Shown one piece after another: positions 34,345-42,467 of a stretch of DNA of 64,000 nt. Positions within the stretch are counted from its first letter, which is position 1; every line of letters begins with the position of its first letter. The notes below the pieces were generated by a model. The model was not told where the DNA came from. It made no database searches and saw only the letters and a list, made by a program, of their open reading frames with translations. Origin of the DNA: Anaerolineae bacterium (GTDB lineage: Bacteria; Chloroflexota; Anaerolineae; Anaerolineales; Villigracilaceae); NCBI GenBank assembly GCA_017303655.1, contig JAFLCE010000006.1, forward strand, positions 20,376-84,375. The letters run 5' to 3'. Both the position numbers and the translations under genes were made by a program.

Positions 34345-34935
34345 TTACGGATTCGTCACCTTTGAAAGAAATTCACCTACAATGATTTCATAAGTTACAT
34401 CTTCTCTCACGCCATCTTTGTTCACATCTTCAAAAAAGATTTCCAGGTATGAGTTTTGCCAATCTTGTTCAGGTTGAGAAACAATGGTGTGATACAAGCC
34501 ATCTCTACCTCTAATAAAATATGCCAACCATGCTCTTTCAACTTGACCTTGCTGATTTTTTATAACCCAACGATACCAATACGGGATAATTTGATTTAAG
34601 TTGGTGAAGTCGACAAATCCATTCTCGTCAAAGGTGAAAGGCTTATCTGGTTGGATGATAACTTGAAAATACCTTTCGTCTGGATCAGCAATTGGGAAAA
34701 CTACATGAAAATACAGATTACATTCTGAAATAGGCTTATTTAGATCGCTTAGCCCAATTTGGTAACTTGAATTTATAGCGCATAATGGCTGAGGTGTCCC
34801 TATTTGCAAAGTCGGAGTGGGGAAATCAACATCATCTAATAATTCATCGGGTGTGTTTGTTGCGGAAGTTGAATTACACCCAAGAGTAAAGAAACTCAAA
34901 GCCAAAATAAAGGAAAATAATTTATTCAGATGCAC
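34345..34935 (-). CDS. Hypothetical lipoprotein (cassette 7)
   Basis: 196 residues. MHLNKLFSFILALSFFTLGC has a lipobox (LGC), so the product is an exported lipid-anchored protein. The remainder is mostly beta-rich (YFQVIIQPDKPFTFDENGFVD, QVERAWLAYFIRGRDG) with acidic tail EDVNKDGVREDVT that looks like a calcium-type loop. No family is recognised. Its start lies 22 bases from attC-like site C, and its stop 5 bases from site B. Confidence 0.7.
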   Translation of the reverse strand: MHLNKLFSFILALSFFTLGCNSTSATNTPDELLDDVDFPTPTLQIGTPQPLCAINSSYQIGLSDLNKPISECNLYFHVVFPIADPDERYFQVIIQPDKPFTFDENGFVDFTNLNQIIPYWYRWVIKNQQGQVERAWLAYFIRGRDGLYHTIVSQPEQDWQNSYLEIFFEDVNKDGVREDVTYEIIVGEFLSKVTNP

Positions 34936-34957
34936 TTTGTTTTTCTCCTGACCCAGC

Positions 34958-35047
34958 GCCCAACGCTGTGCATGGACTCCGCCCCGTCACGCGGACTTGG
35001 CGAAGCCGTCCCGCCAGAAAAGGTAGGTAGTATCGTTATCGGGCGAG
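34958..35047 (-). repeat. attC-like site C, one half degenerate
   Basis: The left end box GCCCAAC (34958-34964, GTTGGGC on the minus strand) and the core are intact. The right half is shortened, ending in CGTTATCGGGC without the usual CTGTCCGCTTTGTTGG block. Confidence 0.7.
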
Positions 35048-35058
35048 GTTTTGAAAAA

Positions 35059-35724
35059 TTATACTTCTATCGGTAAATCAATATAACTTAAATCTTTGAG
35101 CCTTTTTAGAATAATTTCTGCATCCATGCTTTTTATCAAACCAAAGATGCCAATTGTCTCTTTTTCGTATTGAAGTGAAATTGCGCCACTGCCCATGCCG
35201 CGAAAAAGTACTAACATTGGGCGAATTTTATCTAACTTCTTGATTTCGATATTTTCAGGTAGTAAGACTTTGATTTTCAATAACGATGAAATAGGATATT
35301 TTTTGGCAAGACGAACAAACGGAATTTGACGGGACCAAATTATTTGTTCTTTTGAAATCTCTATAGTTTCAGTTCCCAAAGTCCGCCACAATATTTCTTG
35401 TAAGACAAAAATACCAAATAAGAATCCAAGAGCCACACCTATAATAAATGCACTTATAAACATTATCCAAATGATTGTTTCGATTATTTGCTCAAGATAT
35501 GGCGGATTATAAATTATCTTGATTCCTTCTCTTGGTTCCGCATTCACCAATGCCATGAAGGAACGGCTAAATAAAATGATGAATTTTGTTTGAAAATAGC
35601 CCCATGCAATGAAAAGTAATATCCAAATTGGGAGTAAAACTTGTCCTGCTTGATTTCTTGCTTTAATTACGAAAGGGATATTTCCTTCAATCGTGTAACT
35701 TGATGACATTATTTTTATTCCCAT
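35059..35724 (-). CDS. Hypothetical two-span membrane protein (cassette 6)
   Basis: 221 residues (216 if the second ATG, 35709, is used). Two hydrophobic segments (about 30-55 and 85-115) flank a short loop, and the C-terminal 100 residues are a soluble beta-rich region (TIEISKEQIIWSRQIPFVRL, KIKVLLPENIEI) reminiscent of a bacterial PH-like domain. No function is recognised. It is AT-rich and is bounded by attC-like sites C and D. Confidence 0.65.
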   Translation of the reverse strand: MGIKIMSSSYTIEGNIPFVIKARNQAGQVLLPIWILLFIAWGYFQTKFIILFSRSFMALVNAEPREGIKIIYNPPYLEQIIETIIWIMFISAFIIGVALGFLFGIFVLQEILWRTLGTETIEISKEQIIWSRQIPFVRLAKKYPISSLLKIKVLLPENIEIKKLDKIRPMLVLFRGMGSGAISLQYEKETIGIFGLIKSMDAEIILKRLKDLSYIDLPIEV

Positions 35725-35750
35725 TTATCTTCAAGATGTTATATCCAGCC

Positions 35751-35845
35751 GACCAACACTTTGGACCCCGCCCTATCACGCGGACTTGGCGAAGCCGTCC
35801 AGCCAAAAAAGTCAGGTAGTATCTTTGTTGTCCGCTTTGTTGGAC
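35751..35845 (-). repeat. attC-like site D
   Basis: 95 bp. End boxes are GTCCAAC at the cassette 5 side (35839-35845) and GTTGGTC at the other (35751-35757), read on the minus strand. The inner GGAC/GTCC arms and the common core are present. Confidence 0.78.
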
Positions 35846-35873
35846 AACTGCTGGAATACCAGACTCGCTATTA

Positions 35874-36515
35874 TTATGACGATACATTGCTTAGAGCATT
35901 AGGTACGTTTTTTTCTTTTCGCATTACTTCAGCTTTTTGTTTTAAATTTTGGAAAAAATCGGAATCAGTTATCTCCGCTACTTGTTTCTGTCTCTTAATG
36001 TGGTCAATCTCAATGCGCAACTCTACAATTTCTGCCTTCAATTTATTTTCACGTTTTTGTATTATTTTTATAATTTGCTCGGCAAGAGTAAGTAGAAGGC
36101 TGCCCATAAATGTAGCTGTAACCGCTTGTACAAAATAAATTGACTCTACAATAGCAGGGTATTGTTGCATACCTGTTCGCACAGTAAATAAAGTACCAAG
36201 TGAGGTCGGGAAACTTGTTAGAAGGAAACATATAAGTCTTATAACTACCCATTTCCAAGAATTTTTCGCTTTATCGCGAATAAACCAACGTTCTATAGGA
36301 TAAATCACTAAAAACGATGTTCCCAACGACCCTGTGACGCCAAATATCAATAGACCCCAGAACGTACTTGCAAAAGGGGCATCTATCAGCAAACTGAGAT
36401 AAGAGGCGCCTTCCCAACAAGTTGGAATACCTATTACCATGGCGACAATGAATCCAATTGTGATAAGACGTAAGGAAATATTTTCAGCAAAGCGAATGAT
36501 AATTTTTTCAAGCAT
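35874..36515 (-). CDS. Hypothetical membrane protein with coiled-coil tail (cassette 5)
   Basis: 213 residues with four membrane spans (about 15-35, 48-70, 92-112, 125-150) and a C-terminal cytoplasmic helix, KRENKLKAEIVELRIEIDHI, likely a coiled coil. No family is recognised. The ATG lies about 100 bases from the recombination box of site E, more than for the other cassettes, so a cassette promoter may lie there. Confidence 0.65.
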   Translation of the reverse strand: MLEKIIIRFAENISLRLITIGFIVAMVIGIPTCWEGASYLSLLIDAPFASTFWGLLIFGVTGSLGTSFLVIYPIERWFIRDKAKNSWKWVVIRLICFLLTSFPTSLGTLFTVRTGMQQYPAIVESIYFVQAVTATFMGSLLLTLAEQIIKIIQKRENKLKAEIVELRIEIDHIKRQKQVAEITDSDFFQNLKQKAEVMRKEKNVPNALSNVSS

Positions 36516-36616
36516 CGTTAATTCCTTTTTACGATGGTTTTATTATCTGCCATTATTGTTTATGGCTAAACCAATTATTGTGATCGCAAATCTTTACGAT
36601 ATTTTTTTCTTGGGTT

Positions 36617-36731
36617 GCCCAATGGTTTGCGGCTCGTCCCCGATAGGGGATACTTGCCCCGTCATGCGGACTTGACGAAGCTGTCCAGCCAGAAAAGTCA
36701 GGTAGTATCTTTGCTGTCCGCTTTGTTGGTA
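36617..36731 (-). repeat. attC-like site E
   Basis: 115 bp. The box next to the cassette 4 stop reads TACCAAC (36725-36731) and the far box reads ATTGGGC (36617-36623) on the minus strand. The common core CCCCGTCATGCGGACTTGAC and AAAAGTCAGGTAGTATC are present. The left arm differs from the other copies. Confidence 0.72.
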
Positions 36732-36733
36732 TT

Positions 36734-37561
36734 TTATCTTTTAGAGGACTCACCTATTTTAACCATATTCTGAATTCTGCTGCGTGTTTTTGCATTGCTT
36801 GCTCGTAATTCAAAAAGGAATGATCTGCGGACTTCAGCGAAAATATTCCACGAATCCGAGTCTGCAACCATGAGCGCGCCAAGAACTTTCATATCACTTA
36901 ATGTGAGGGTGTAAGAGAGTTCATCATCAGTAAGTAAAACCGCATTGCTCCATTCTTTCAATGTGGGTAATGATTGGTGAAGCAATACTGCTTTTAAAAT
37001 GCGAGTTGCTGAACTGTCTTTCCCCCAGCATTTGTAGATGCCATCAATGATTTCCTTCAAAGAAGAATGGTCGTGAATCATTCTTTCGCCATCTGGACGT
37101 TGAGCAGACATCACCAGATTTGACCATGTTTCTAAATCAGTTTCATTGATGTTCGGCAGAAGTTCAAAACCTAATTCGGGCATAATTCGCGCAACAACCG
37201 CTGCTGACCGAAAAGGATGGGCGGTATCACTTCTCGCAAGATTTTTGTCTAAGTCATGCAAAACTGCTGCCCATTCGATTTCGATACAAGTTTGTTCGTC
37301 TGCTAGAGTGTATTCGGGCAAAATTAGACATAGAGAAAATACAAGTAAAGTATGAAGTGCTGTTTGCCCATCATGCAGAGTTGCAATTTTTCTCCATCCA
37401 GGGATAACCTTATCCATATCTTCAATAAAACCTTCATCCAGAAGCGGATTTATTTTTTGAATTAATGACTCCCAATTAGAAAATTTCCCCGCCCGTAAGG
37501 CGAATGCAGTTTTTTGGGATAGATTCCAAAAGTTTGGAAGTTTTTCTCTGACTGTAAACAT
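36734..37561 (-). CDS. HD-domain phosphohydrolase-like protein (cassette 4)
   Basis: 275 residues. Histidine/aspartate motifs typical of HD proteins are seen: ALHTLLVFSLCL (about 66-78), WAAVLHDLDKNLARSDTAHP (about 93-112) and a downstream AQRPDGERMIHDHSSL. The HD pair in LHDLDK and the following His should bind metal. HD proteins cleave nucleotides or phosphate esters. The substrate is unknown. It is a plausible stress or defence gene for a cassette, but this is inference. Confidence 0.72.
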   Translation of the reverse strand: MFTVREKLPNFWNLSQKTAFALRAGKFSNWESLIQKINPLLDEGFIEDMDKVIPGWRKIATLHDGQTALHTLLVFSLCLILPEYTLADEQTCIEIEWAAVLHDLDKNLARSDTAHPFRSAAVVARIMPELGFELLPNINETDLETWSNLVMSAQRPDGERMIHDHSSLKEIIDGIYKCWGKDSSATRILKAVLLHQSLPTLKEWSNAVLLTDDELSYTLTLSDMKVLGALMVADSDSWNIFAEVRRSFLFELRASNAKTRSRIQNMVKIGESSKR

Positions 37562-37588
37562 ACTTATCCTATGATTTGCAAGGAGAAT

Positions 37589-37687
37589 GCCCTACGCTTT
37601 GCATGGACTCCGCCCCATCACGCGGACTTGGCGAAGCCATCACACCAGAAAAGTCAGGTAGTATCTTTGCTGTCCGCTTTGTTAGCC
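37589..37687 (-). repeat. attC-like site F
   Basis: 99 bp. GGCTAAC (37681-37687) lies six bases from the cassette 3 stop and GTAGGGC (37589-37595) at the other end, read on the minus strand. Core and GGAC/GTCC arms match copies G and H. Confidence 0.8.
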
Positions 37688-37692
37688 TGCGT

Positions 37693-38424
37693 TTATGGTT
37701 GCCCAAGTATAAATGAAGATAATACAAATTTTTCATCTTGCGGTGTTCCATGATGCCTGTAAGAGTGCTCCACAAATCCAATGCCTTTGCAAAAAGTATC
37801 TATAGATGTATCTGGATTTGTGGCAGTTATGAATACATAACAATTATCTAATTCTCCATAAGGTGTTTTTACATTTTCAATCGGTTGGGCTAACATTTCA
37901 TAGTCAAAACCAGAAAATGCTTTCCACTTCATATTATCTTCAATAGGATATTGATAAATCTTCATGTTGCCTTCAAAAACCCCATCACCTGATACTGTGT
38001 ATTCAAAACTCCTTGAACGCCTCCAAACTTGTTCTGGTGGAGTTGGTTCTAAATCTTCCTGTATCGTAAATATAACTATCCCGCCTTCTATGGCCCTTTT
38101 ATCAATAACCTTTTCTGTGATGATCCCTTTCCAAGTAAGCAACTTCATATAATCGTTTGGATCTTGATAGGATATTTCAGCAGAATATTCCCAAGTTGTT
38201 CCTACAATAAGCGGAAAATCTGCAAGAATTAATGAAAGTGGTACTGGTGTTGTGGACGGTAAAGGTAAGGGCGTTTTAGATGCTTGAATTGCAGCTGTTG
38301 GTGCTTTCGTGTTAGTTGATGATGGAATAATAGTTGATTGGGGTGGGGTCTGAACATTTTGACTTGTTACAGTACAAGCAGACAGGACAATTATCAAAAC
38401 TACAGAAGAAATAATAATACGCAT
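37693..38424 (-). CDS. Hypothetical lipoprotein (cassette 3)
   Basis: 243 residues. MRIIISSVVLIIVLSAC carries a lipobox (LSAC). A Thr/Pro-rich linker (about 18-60) precedes a beta-rich domain with IVGTTWEYSAEISYQD and IFTIQEDLEPTPPEQVW. No family is recognised. The ATG lies 26 bases from the box of attC-like site G. Confidence 0.7.
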   Translation of the reverse strand: MRIIISSVVLIIVLSACTVTSQNVQTPPQSTIIPSSTNTKAPTAAIQASKTPLPLPSTTPVPLSLILADFPLIVGTTWEYSAEISYQDPNDYMKLLTWKGIITEKVIDKRAIEGGIVIFTIQEDLEPTPPEQVWRRSRSFEYTVSGDGVFEGNMKIYQYPIEDNMKWKAFSGFDYEMLAQPIENVKTPYGELDNCYVFITATNPDTSIDTFCKGIGFVEHSYRHHGTPQDEKFVLSSFILGQP

Positions 38425-38450
38425 TCTTTAAACTCCCATTGCGCGAACTA

Positions 38451-38549
38451 GCCCAACGCTTTGCATGGACTCCGCTCTGTCACGCGGACTTGGCGAAGCT
38501 GTCCAGCCAGAAAGGTCAGGTAGTATCTTTGCTGTCCGCTTTGTTGGGA
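38451..38549 (-). repeat. attC-like site G
   Basis: 99 bp with end boxes TCCCAAC (38543-38549) and GTTGGGC (38451-38457) on the minus strand, inner arms GCGGAC and GTCCATGC, and the shared core. The signature AACAAAGCGGAC at one end and GCAAAGCGTTGGGC at the other matches the usual look of attC sites. Confidence 0.85.
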
Positions 38550-38572
38550 AATGTAAATAACCTTGACCTAAT

Positions 38573-40057
38573 TCATTTTACAGCATTTGCAAAACGAAAG
38601 ACCGATAATTGTGTGCTGTCCTCAAAATAAACAGCAACTAGATCGCCATCAGCTGCTACTACAATTGATGTATTAATAAAGTCAAAATCATGCGAAAAAC
38701 GGGGAGCAAAAGCCAATTCCCCTAGAACTTCGCCTGTATAGGTGTTTAATGCTATTAGTCTATTGTTTTCTGTTAAGAAATAGGTAGTCGTCCCGCCTAC
38801 AGCAATATTGCTAATTACAGGTTCGCCCTTATATTCCCAAATAATTGATCCATTATCAATATTTGTTACCGTTACTTTATCTGGTACGCCATACCCTTGT
38901 TTTTCAAACCTCATATCATCATAGATCACTATTTCATCAACTGCATATTGAGGTGTATCTTTAACCACATCTTTTATTTCACCAGTCTCTAAATCGACTG
39001 TATATACGGCTCTGTCGCCATGATTGTATGTTTCTGCTTTTATATCAGATTCTGTGAGTATTAAATGACCCACGCCAACAGCATATTCATAATCAAAATA
39101 AGTTTCCCATGCTAAAACTCCTGAGTTAATGTCATAAGCCACAACGCCTGCAGCACCAAAATTATTAGGTGCTTCTGCATAAATTTGCGTCGAGTCTTTC
39201 AGTAAAAATGGGGAGCCAGCAATAGCCTGCCAATTTACTTTGCCCGAATAAATATCCGCGCTAATAACATCAACATTAATACCACTTCCCCAAGTATCAT
39301 CCAACTCTTGAAGGTGTCCTGCTACAAATACATTGTCGCCACTAATAAGAATGGGGATTTGATTAAAATCACTCCAAGTGTAAATTTCTTTGAACGTATT
39401 TATCGGAATAAATAACGATATGTCTACGGGTTGGTAAAATGCTTTTTCATTTCCCTGATACATGGATAAATTATCATAAGGAATGGGTGTGGGTATTGAA
39501 AAATATTGGTCTTGAATTCTTTGATTGAAGTTATTAATAAGACGAGTAAATATAAAAGCAAAAACAAAAAGAATTAAGACTAACGCTGCAATTATTCCAC
39601 CAATGGTTGCTAGTTTTTTTGACGAGATAGCTGGTTGATTTTCTGAGATTGACGCGGTGCTTTTATCTGAGGGTTGAGAAGTCTTGATTTCTGGTAAAGC
39701 CCATTTAGGAGGAGAATCTTTCCAAACAAAAAAATAATAATATACAGGCATGGCAATGATTGGCATAAAAAATATGCCAATGCCAAAAACCACACGGATT
39801 GAGTCAGACACGAGAGTGTTCTTAATAATATGGAATAGGTAAAACCCCATCAAGGCAAATTGCATAATAGCAGTGAGGCAGTGCAAAGGAAATATCAAGT
39901 CGAACATTGAGAACATGGAAAAAGACGATTCGGACGGTGACGAAAACATAACCCCAGGTATCGCCAAAAACCAAATTATTATAAATAATAGCGGATAAAA
40001 GAGCACCCAAAACGTTCCCCCGCCTACAAGTATCTTTATTGATTTATCCAGCTTCAT
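38573..40057 (-). CDS. Membrane protein with PQQ-like beta-propeller (cassette 2)
   Basis: 494 residues. Three N-terminal spans (about 10-35, 50-78, 85-110) and a fourth near 155-180 precede an extracytoplasmic seven-bladed-type domain with PQQ-like repeats: VISADIYSGKVNWQAIAGS, VVAYDINSGVLAWETYFD, VTNIDNGSIIWEYKGE and LIALNTYTGEVLGEL. The ATG at 40057 is chosen because the upstream extension runs into attC-like site H. It is the longest cassette in the array. The function is unknown. Confidence 0.78.
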   Translation of the reverse strand: MKLDKSIKILVGGGTFWVLFYPLLFIIIWFLAIPGVMFSSPSESSFSMFSMFDLIFPLHCLTAIMQFALMGFYLFHIIKNTLVSDSIRVVFGIGIFFMPIIAMPVYYYFFVWKDSPPKWALPEIKTSQPSDKSTASISENQPAISSKKLATIGGIIAALVLILFVFAFIFTRLINNFNQRIQDQYFSIPTPIPYDNLSMYQGNEKAFYQPVDISLFIPINTFKEIYTWSDFNQIPILISGDNVFVAGHLQELDDTWGSGINVDVISADIYSGKVNWQAIAGSPFLLKDSTQIYAEAPNNFGAAGVVAYDINSGVLAWETYFDYEYAVGVGHLILTESDIKAETYNHGDRAVYTVDLETGEIKDVVKDTPQYAVDEIVIYDDMRFEKQGYGVPDKVTVTNIDNGSIIWEYKGEPVISNIAVGGTTTYFLTENNRLIALNTYTGEVLGELAFAPRFSHDFDFINTSIVVAADGDLVAVYFEDSTQLSVFRFANAVK

Positions 40058-40090
40058 TATATTTCCTCCAATGAGAATCTTTGCTTGGTT

Positions 40091-40191
40091 ACCCAAACGC
40101 TTTGCATGGACTCCGCCCCGTCACGCGGACTTGGCGAAGCTGTCCAGCCAGAAAAGTCAGGTAAGTATCTTTGCTGCACGTTTTGTTAGGC
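40091..40191 (-). repeat. attC-like site H
   Basis: 101 bp. GCCTAAC (40185-40191) contains the TAA stop of cassette 1, and the far end reads GCGTTTGGGT, with one extra T in the box. Core and GGAC arm as in the other copies. Confidence 0.82.
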
Positions 40192-40812
40192 AGCTCTTTG
40201 AAATTCATTCGTTGCGTTATTGAAAAGATAGATTGCTTTGAACCTACTTCCTGATAAGCCACCCGCTTTTTCAAGTAAATCAAAAAGTTGACGCCAATAA
40301 TGATGGCCGTAGAGTTTAACGTTATCAAAAGCAATAATAAGCACTGTATTCTCGTTGTAGGGCTTGGTAACTTTTTTCTGGAATAACTTAATCACAGATT
40401 GAGATACTCGGAAGATATGTTCATCGAAGTCGGTAGCGGCAGAAGTGGCGACTATTTGCCCTGATTTTTTGTCACGATGAATATCTCCAGCACCTGGTGT
40501 ATAGCCCTTTGATACAAGTAACTCTTTCCTCAGAGCTTCCTCATGTGTGAAGTCACAAGTGACTTGAACATTAAACTCATCTTCCCGAAACCCTGTGATG
40601 CGAATATGCCCGTCTGCTTCACCATTATTTTCAAATGCTTCAACTTCTATTTCCAGCCCTGGTTGTTTAAGATGGAGCGCTAAACGACTGATTGGAAGAA
40701 TCTCTTCTTGGAGCAATTTTCCACGATTAAGATGTCTAAGATCGTCAGCAGAAGAAAGTTCTTCTATTTGTCGATCAACCTCCATTGCGAATAAATAAGC
40801 ACTATTTTTCAT
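40186..40812 (-). CDS. Hypothetical protein (cassette 1)
   Basis: 208-residue soluble protein. It opens MKNSAYLFAMEVDRQIEELS and carries HIRITGFREDEFNVQVTCDF, a Lys/Asp-rich middle (DIHRDKKSGQIVATSAATDFDEH) and VLIIAFDNVKLYGHHYWRQL. No family is recognised. Its TAA stop lies inside the recombination box of site H, as in many integron cassettes. A GTTAGGT box lies 16 bases upstream of the ATG. Confidence 0.72.
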   Translation of the reverse strand: MKNSAYLFAMEVDRQIEELSSADDLRHLNRGKLLQEEILPISRLALHLKQPGLEIEVEAFENNGEADGHIRITGFREDEFNVQVTCDFTHEEALRKELLVSKGYTPGAGDIHRDKKSGQIVATSAATDFDEHIFRVSQSVIKLFQKKVTKPYNENTVLIIAFDNVKLYGHHYWRQLFDLLEKAGGLSGSRFKAIYLFNNATNEFQRAA

Positions 40813-40827
40813 TGGTTAATTATAGAC

Positions 40828-40834
40828 ACCTAAC
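40828..40834 (-). other. Candidate recombination box (attI- or attC-type) at the array head
   Basis: GTTAGGT on the minus strand fits GTTRRRY and stands 16 bases before the first cassette's ATG, at the same spacing as the boxes before the other cassettes. No full attC palindrome surrounds it, so it could be the remains of an attI site. Confidence 0.45.
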
Positions 40835-40984
40835 GGATTACATTACCTGATCTTTAGGATGTTAATGGAGTAGCCATTTAATTACTATATATTAGGTATT
40901 ATACAATCTCCACATCGCATAAGCAAGAAAACTCCAACCACAAAACCTTCCCGTGCCGAGAAATAGTCCTTCCGAATTTTCGGG

Positions 40985-40990
40985 TATAAT
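40985..40990 (+). promoter_or_regulatory. -10 box of tRNA-Ser
   Basis: TATAAT 19 bases before the first base of the tRNA gene. The -35 region is not clear. Confidence 0.55.
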
Positions 40991-41009
40991 TTCGCCCGCT
41001 TCAAAAATT

Positions 41010-41096
41010 GGGGAGGTGCCAGAGTGGTTGAATGGGACAGTCTCGAAAACTGTTGTGGGCTCCGGTCCACCGAGGGTTCGAATCCCTCCCTCTCCG
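41010..41096 (+). tRNA. tRNA-Ser (anticodon CGA)
   Basis: 87 nt. Acceptor arms GGGGAGG and CCTCTCC pair, the anticodon stem ACAGT/ACTGT encloses CTCGAAA, a long variable arm (TGGGCTCCGGTCCA) marks a class II serine tRNA, and the T arm is GAGGGTTCGAATCCCTC. The CCA end is not encoded. It borders the cassette array. Confidence 0.95.
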
Positions 41097-41174
41097 CAGA
41101 TAGCCCGGCTTAGTCAAGTCGGGCTTTTGTTTTAGTGTTGTATACGGATGATCAAATTTACAGGAGCTGCAACG

Positions 41175-42401
41175 ATGAGAAAAAACTCAATACATTTGAT
41201 TTGGATCCTCGTATTTACACTCGCCTGTGGCGGCGGTGTACCTTCCGCACCTGCAACAGAGTCTGTTGTTCTTGCCACTCAAGCGGCTCCTGCCGAAACG
41301 ACGGCAGAGAATACCGAAATCGTATCGGAAGATCTTGTGGCAGCTTGTAAACTTCCGCCGTTCTCGTTTACCAATGTTGGCTTGGGGTTGCCCAACCCGG
41401 CATTCAAAATGCCATCGGTGGGCGATGTGAAGACCATTGTTCTCTTTGCCGATTTTTCTGATGTGCCCGCCTCACAACTCCCCGAAGAATTACTGAGCAT
41501 CATTTCACCCGGTGCAGAGACCTACTATGCTGAAATGTCATACGGCAAAATGAACTGGATCCTTGAGCCGCATCCGGTTTGGTTGCGCTTGAGTCAGCCT
41601 TCTGCTCATTATGGTGAAGGCATCGGCAGCTTTGATGGTCATTTGGAATTTATTCAAGAAGCGGTGACACTTGCAGATGCAGATGTCGATTTTTCAACTG
41701 CCGATTCTGTGATCGTACTGGTGCCGCCCGAGGCAAGCGCCATCCCTTATGGACCTGCCCTTGGTGCTTCACCCGGCGGTGGCTATTTCGCAGATGGCAA
41801 AACCTTTGCCAATGGTGCCACTTCCGGTGCAGATTTGCTGGGTTGGGGCTCGTACTGGTTGAACCATGAAACCGGACACATGATGGGCCTGCCTGACCTT
41901 TACGCGTATCAATACGACTCCAATAATTATTCCGATCAGCATCGCTTTGTAGGAGATTTTAGTTTGATGGGGTTTATCGACGGCAGCGCGCCGGGCTTCT
42001 TTGCCTTTGAGCGCTGGCAGTTGGGCTGGTTGGATGATGAGCAGATCGTTTGCCAGACGATTGCCGACCAAACAACGACTCTCACACCGATCGAAACACA
42101 AGACGGCATTAAGGCAGTCATCGTACCCATCAGCGAAAGCAAAGCTTTGGTGGTTGAATCCCGCCGTCCCATTGGGGTGGATGCGGAACTTGTCAAATCG
42201 GGCGCTTTGGTATATCTGGCAGATACATCCATTTATTCTGGGGAAGGAACGATTATGGTGCTGCCTGTTTCAGAGGGCGACCCGTACCGCGTTCAATCTC
42301 CGCTGGCTATGGGCGAATCGATTACGGTAGAGGGCATCACTGTAACGGTGACTGCTTCGGACGACCTGGGCGATACCGTTCAGATCGTGGTGACGGAATA
42401 A
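41175..42401 (+). CDS. M6-type metalloprotease lipoprotein
   Basis: 408 residues. MRKNSIHLIWILVFTLACGGG is a lipoprotein signal. The catalytic motif is LNHETGHMMGLPDLYAY (HETGH plus Asp, about residue 235), preceded by VKTIVLFADFSDVPASQL, as in M6 (immune-inhibitor-A-like) proteases. The C-terminal third is a beta-domain. The start at 41175 has GGAG eight bases before it. An exported zinc protease that degrades or processes proteins outside the membrane. Confidence 0.88.
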   Translation: MRKNSIHLIWILVFTLACGGGVPSAPATESVVLATQAAPAETTAENTEIVSEDLVAACKLPPFSFTNVGLGLPNPAFKMPSVGDVKTIVLFADFSDVPASQLPEELLSIISPGAETYYAEMSYGKMNWILEPHPVWLRLSQPSAHYGEGIGSFDGHLEFIQEAVTLADADVDFSTADSVIVLVPPEASAIPYGPALGASPGGGYFADGKTFANGATSGADLLGWGSYWLNHETGHMMGLPDLYAYQYDSNNYSDQHRFVGDFSLMGFIDGSAPGFFAFERWQLGWLDDEQIVCQTIADQTTTLTPIETQDGIKAVIVPISESKALVVESRRPIGVDAELVKSGALVYLADTSIYSGEGTIMVLPVSEGDPYRVQSPLAMGESITVEGITVTVTASDDLGDTVQIVVTE

Positions 42402-42405
42402 TTTT

Positions 42406-42450
42406 CGCAAGACCTGTTGGGTAAAAATCTGACAGGTCTTGTATTTTTTA
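42406..42450 (+). terminator. Terminator after the M6 protease gene
   Basis: AAGACCTGT pairs with ACAGGTCTT around TGGGTAAAAATCTG, followed by GTATTTTTT. Confidence 0.7.
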
Positions 42451-42467
42451 GTGGTAAGATTCTTGCA

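Noticed and set aside
33541-40191. Repeated elements read as a CRISPR array
   Set aside because: Copies are about 100 bp, palindromic, and separated by whole genes of 0.5-1.5 kb, not by short spacers. No cas gene is present.
40186-40812. Cassette 1 as a toxin or restriction enzyme
   Set aside because: No catalytic motif of either class could be identified, so it is left as unknown.
33541-40834. Cassette region as a prophage or transposon
   Set aside because: No phage structural, integrase or transposase genes and no terminal inverted repeats around the whole region were seen.
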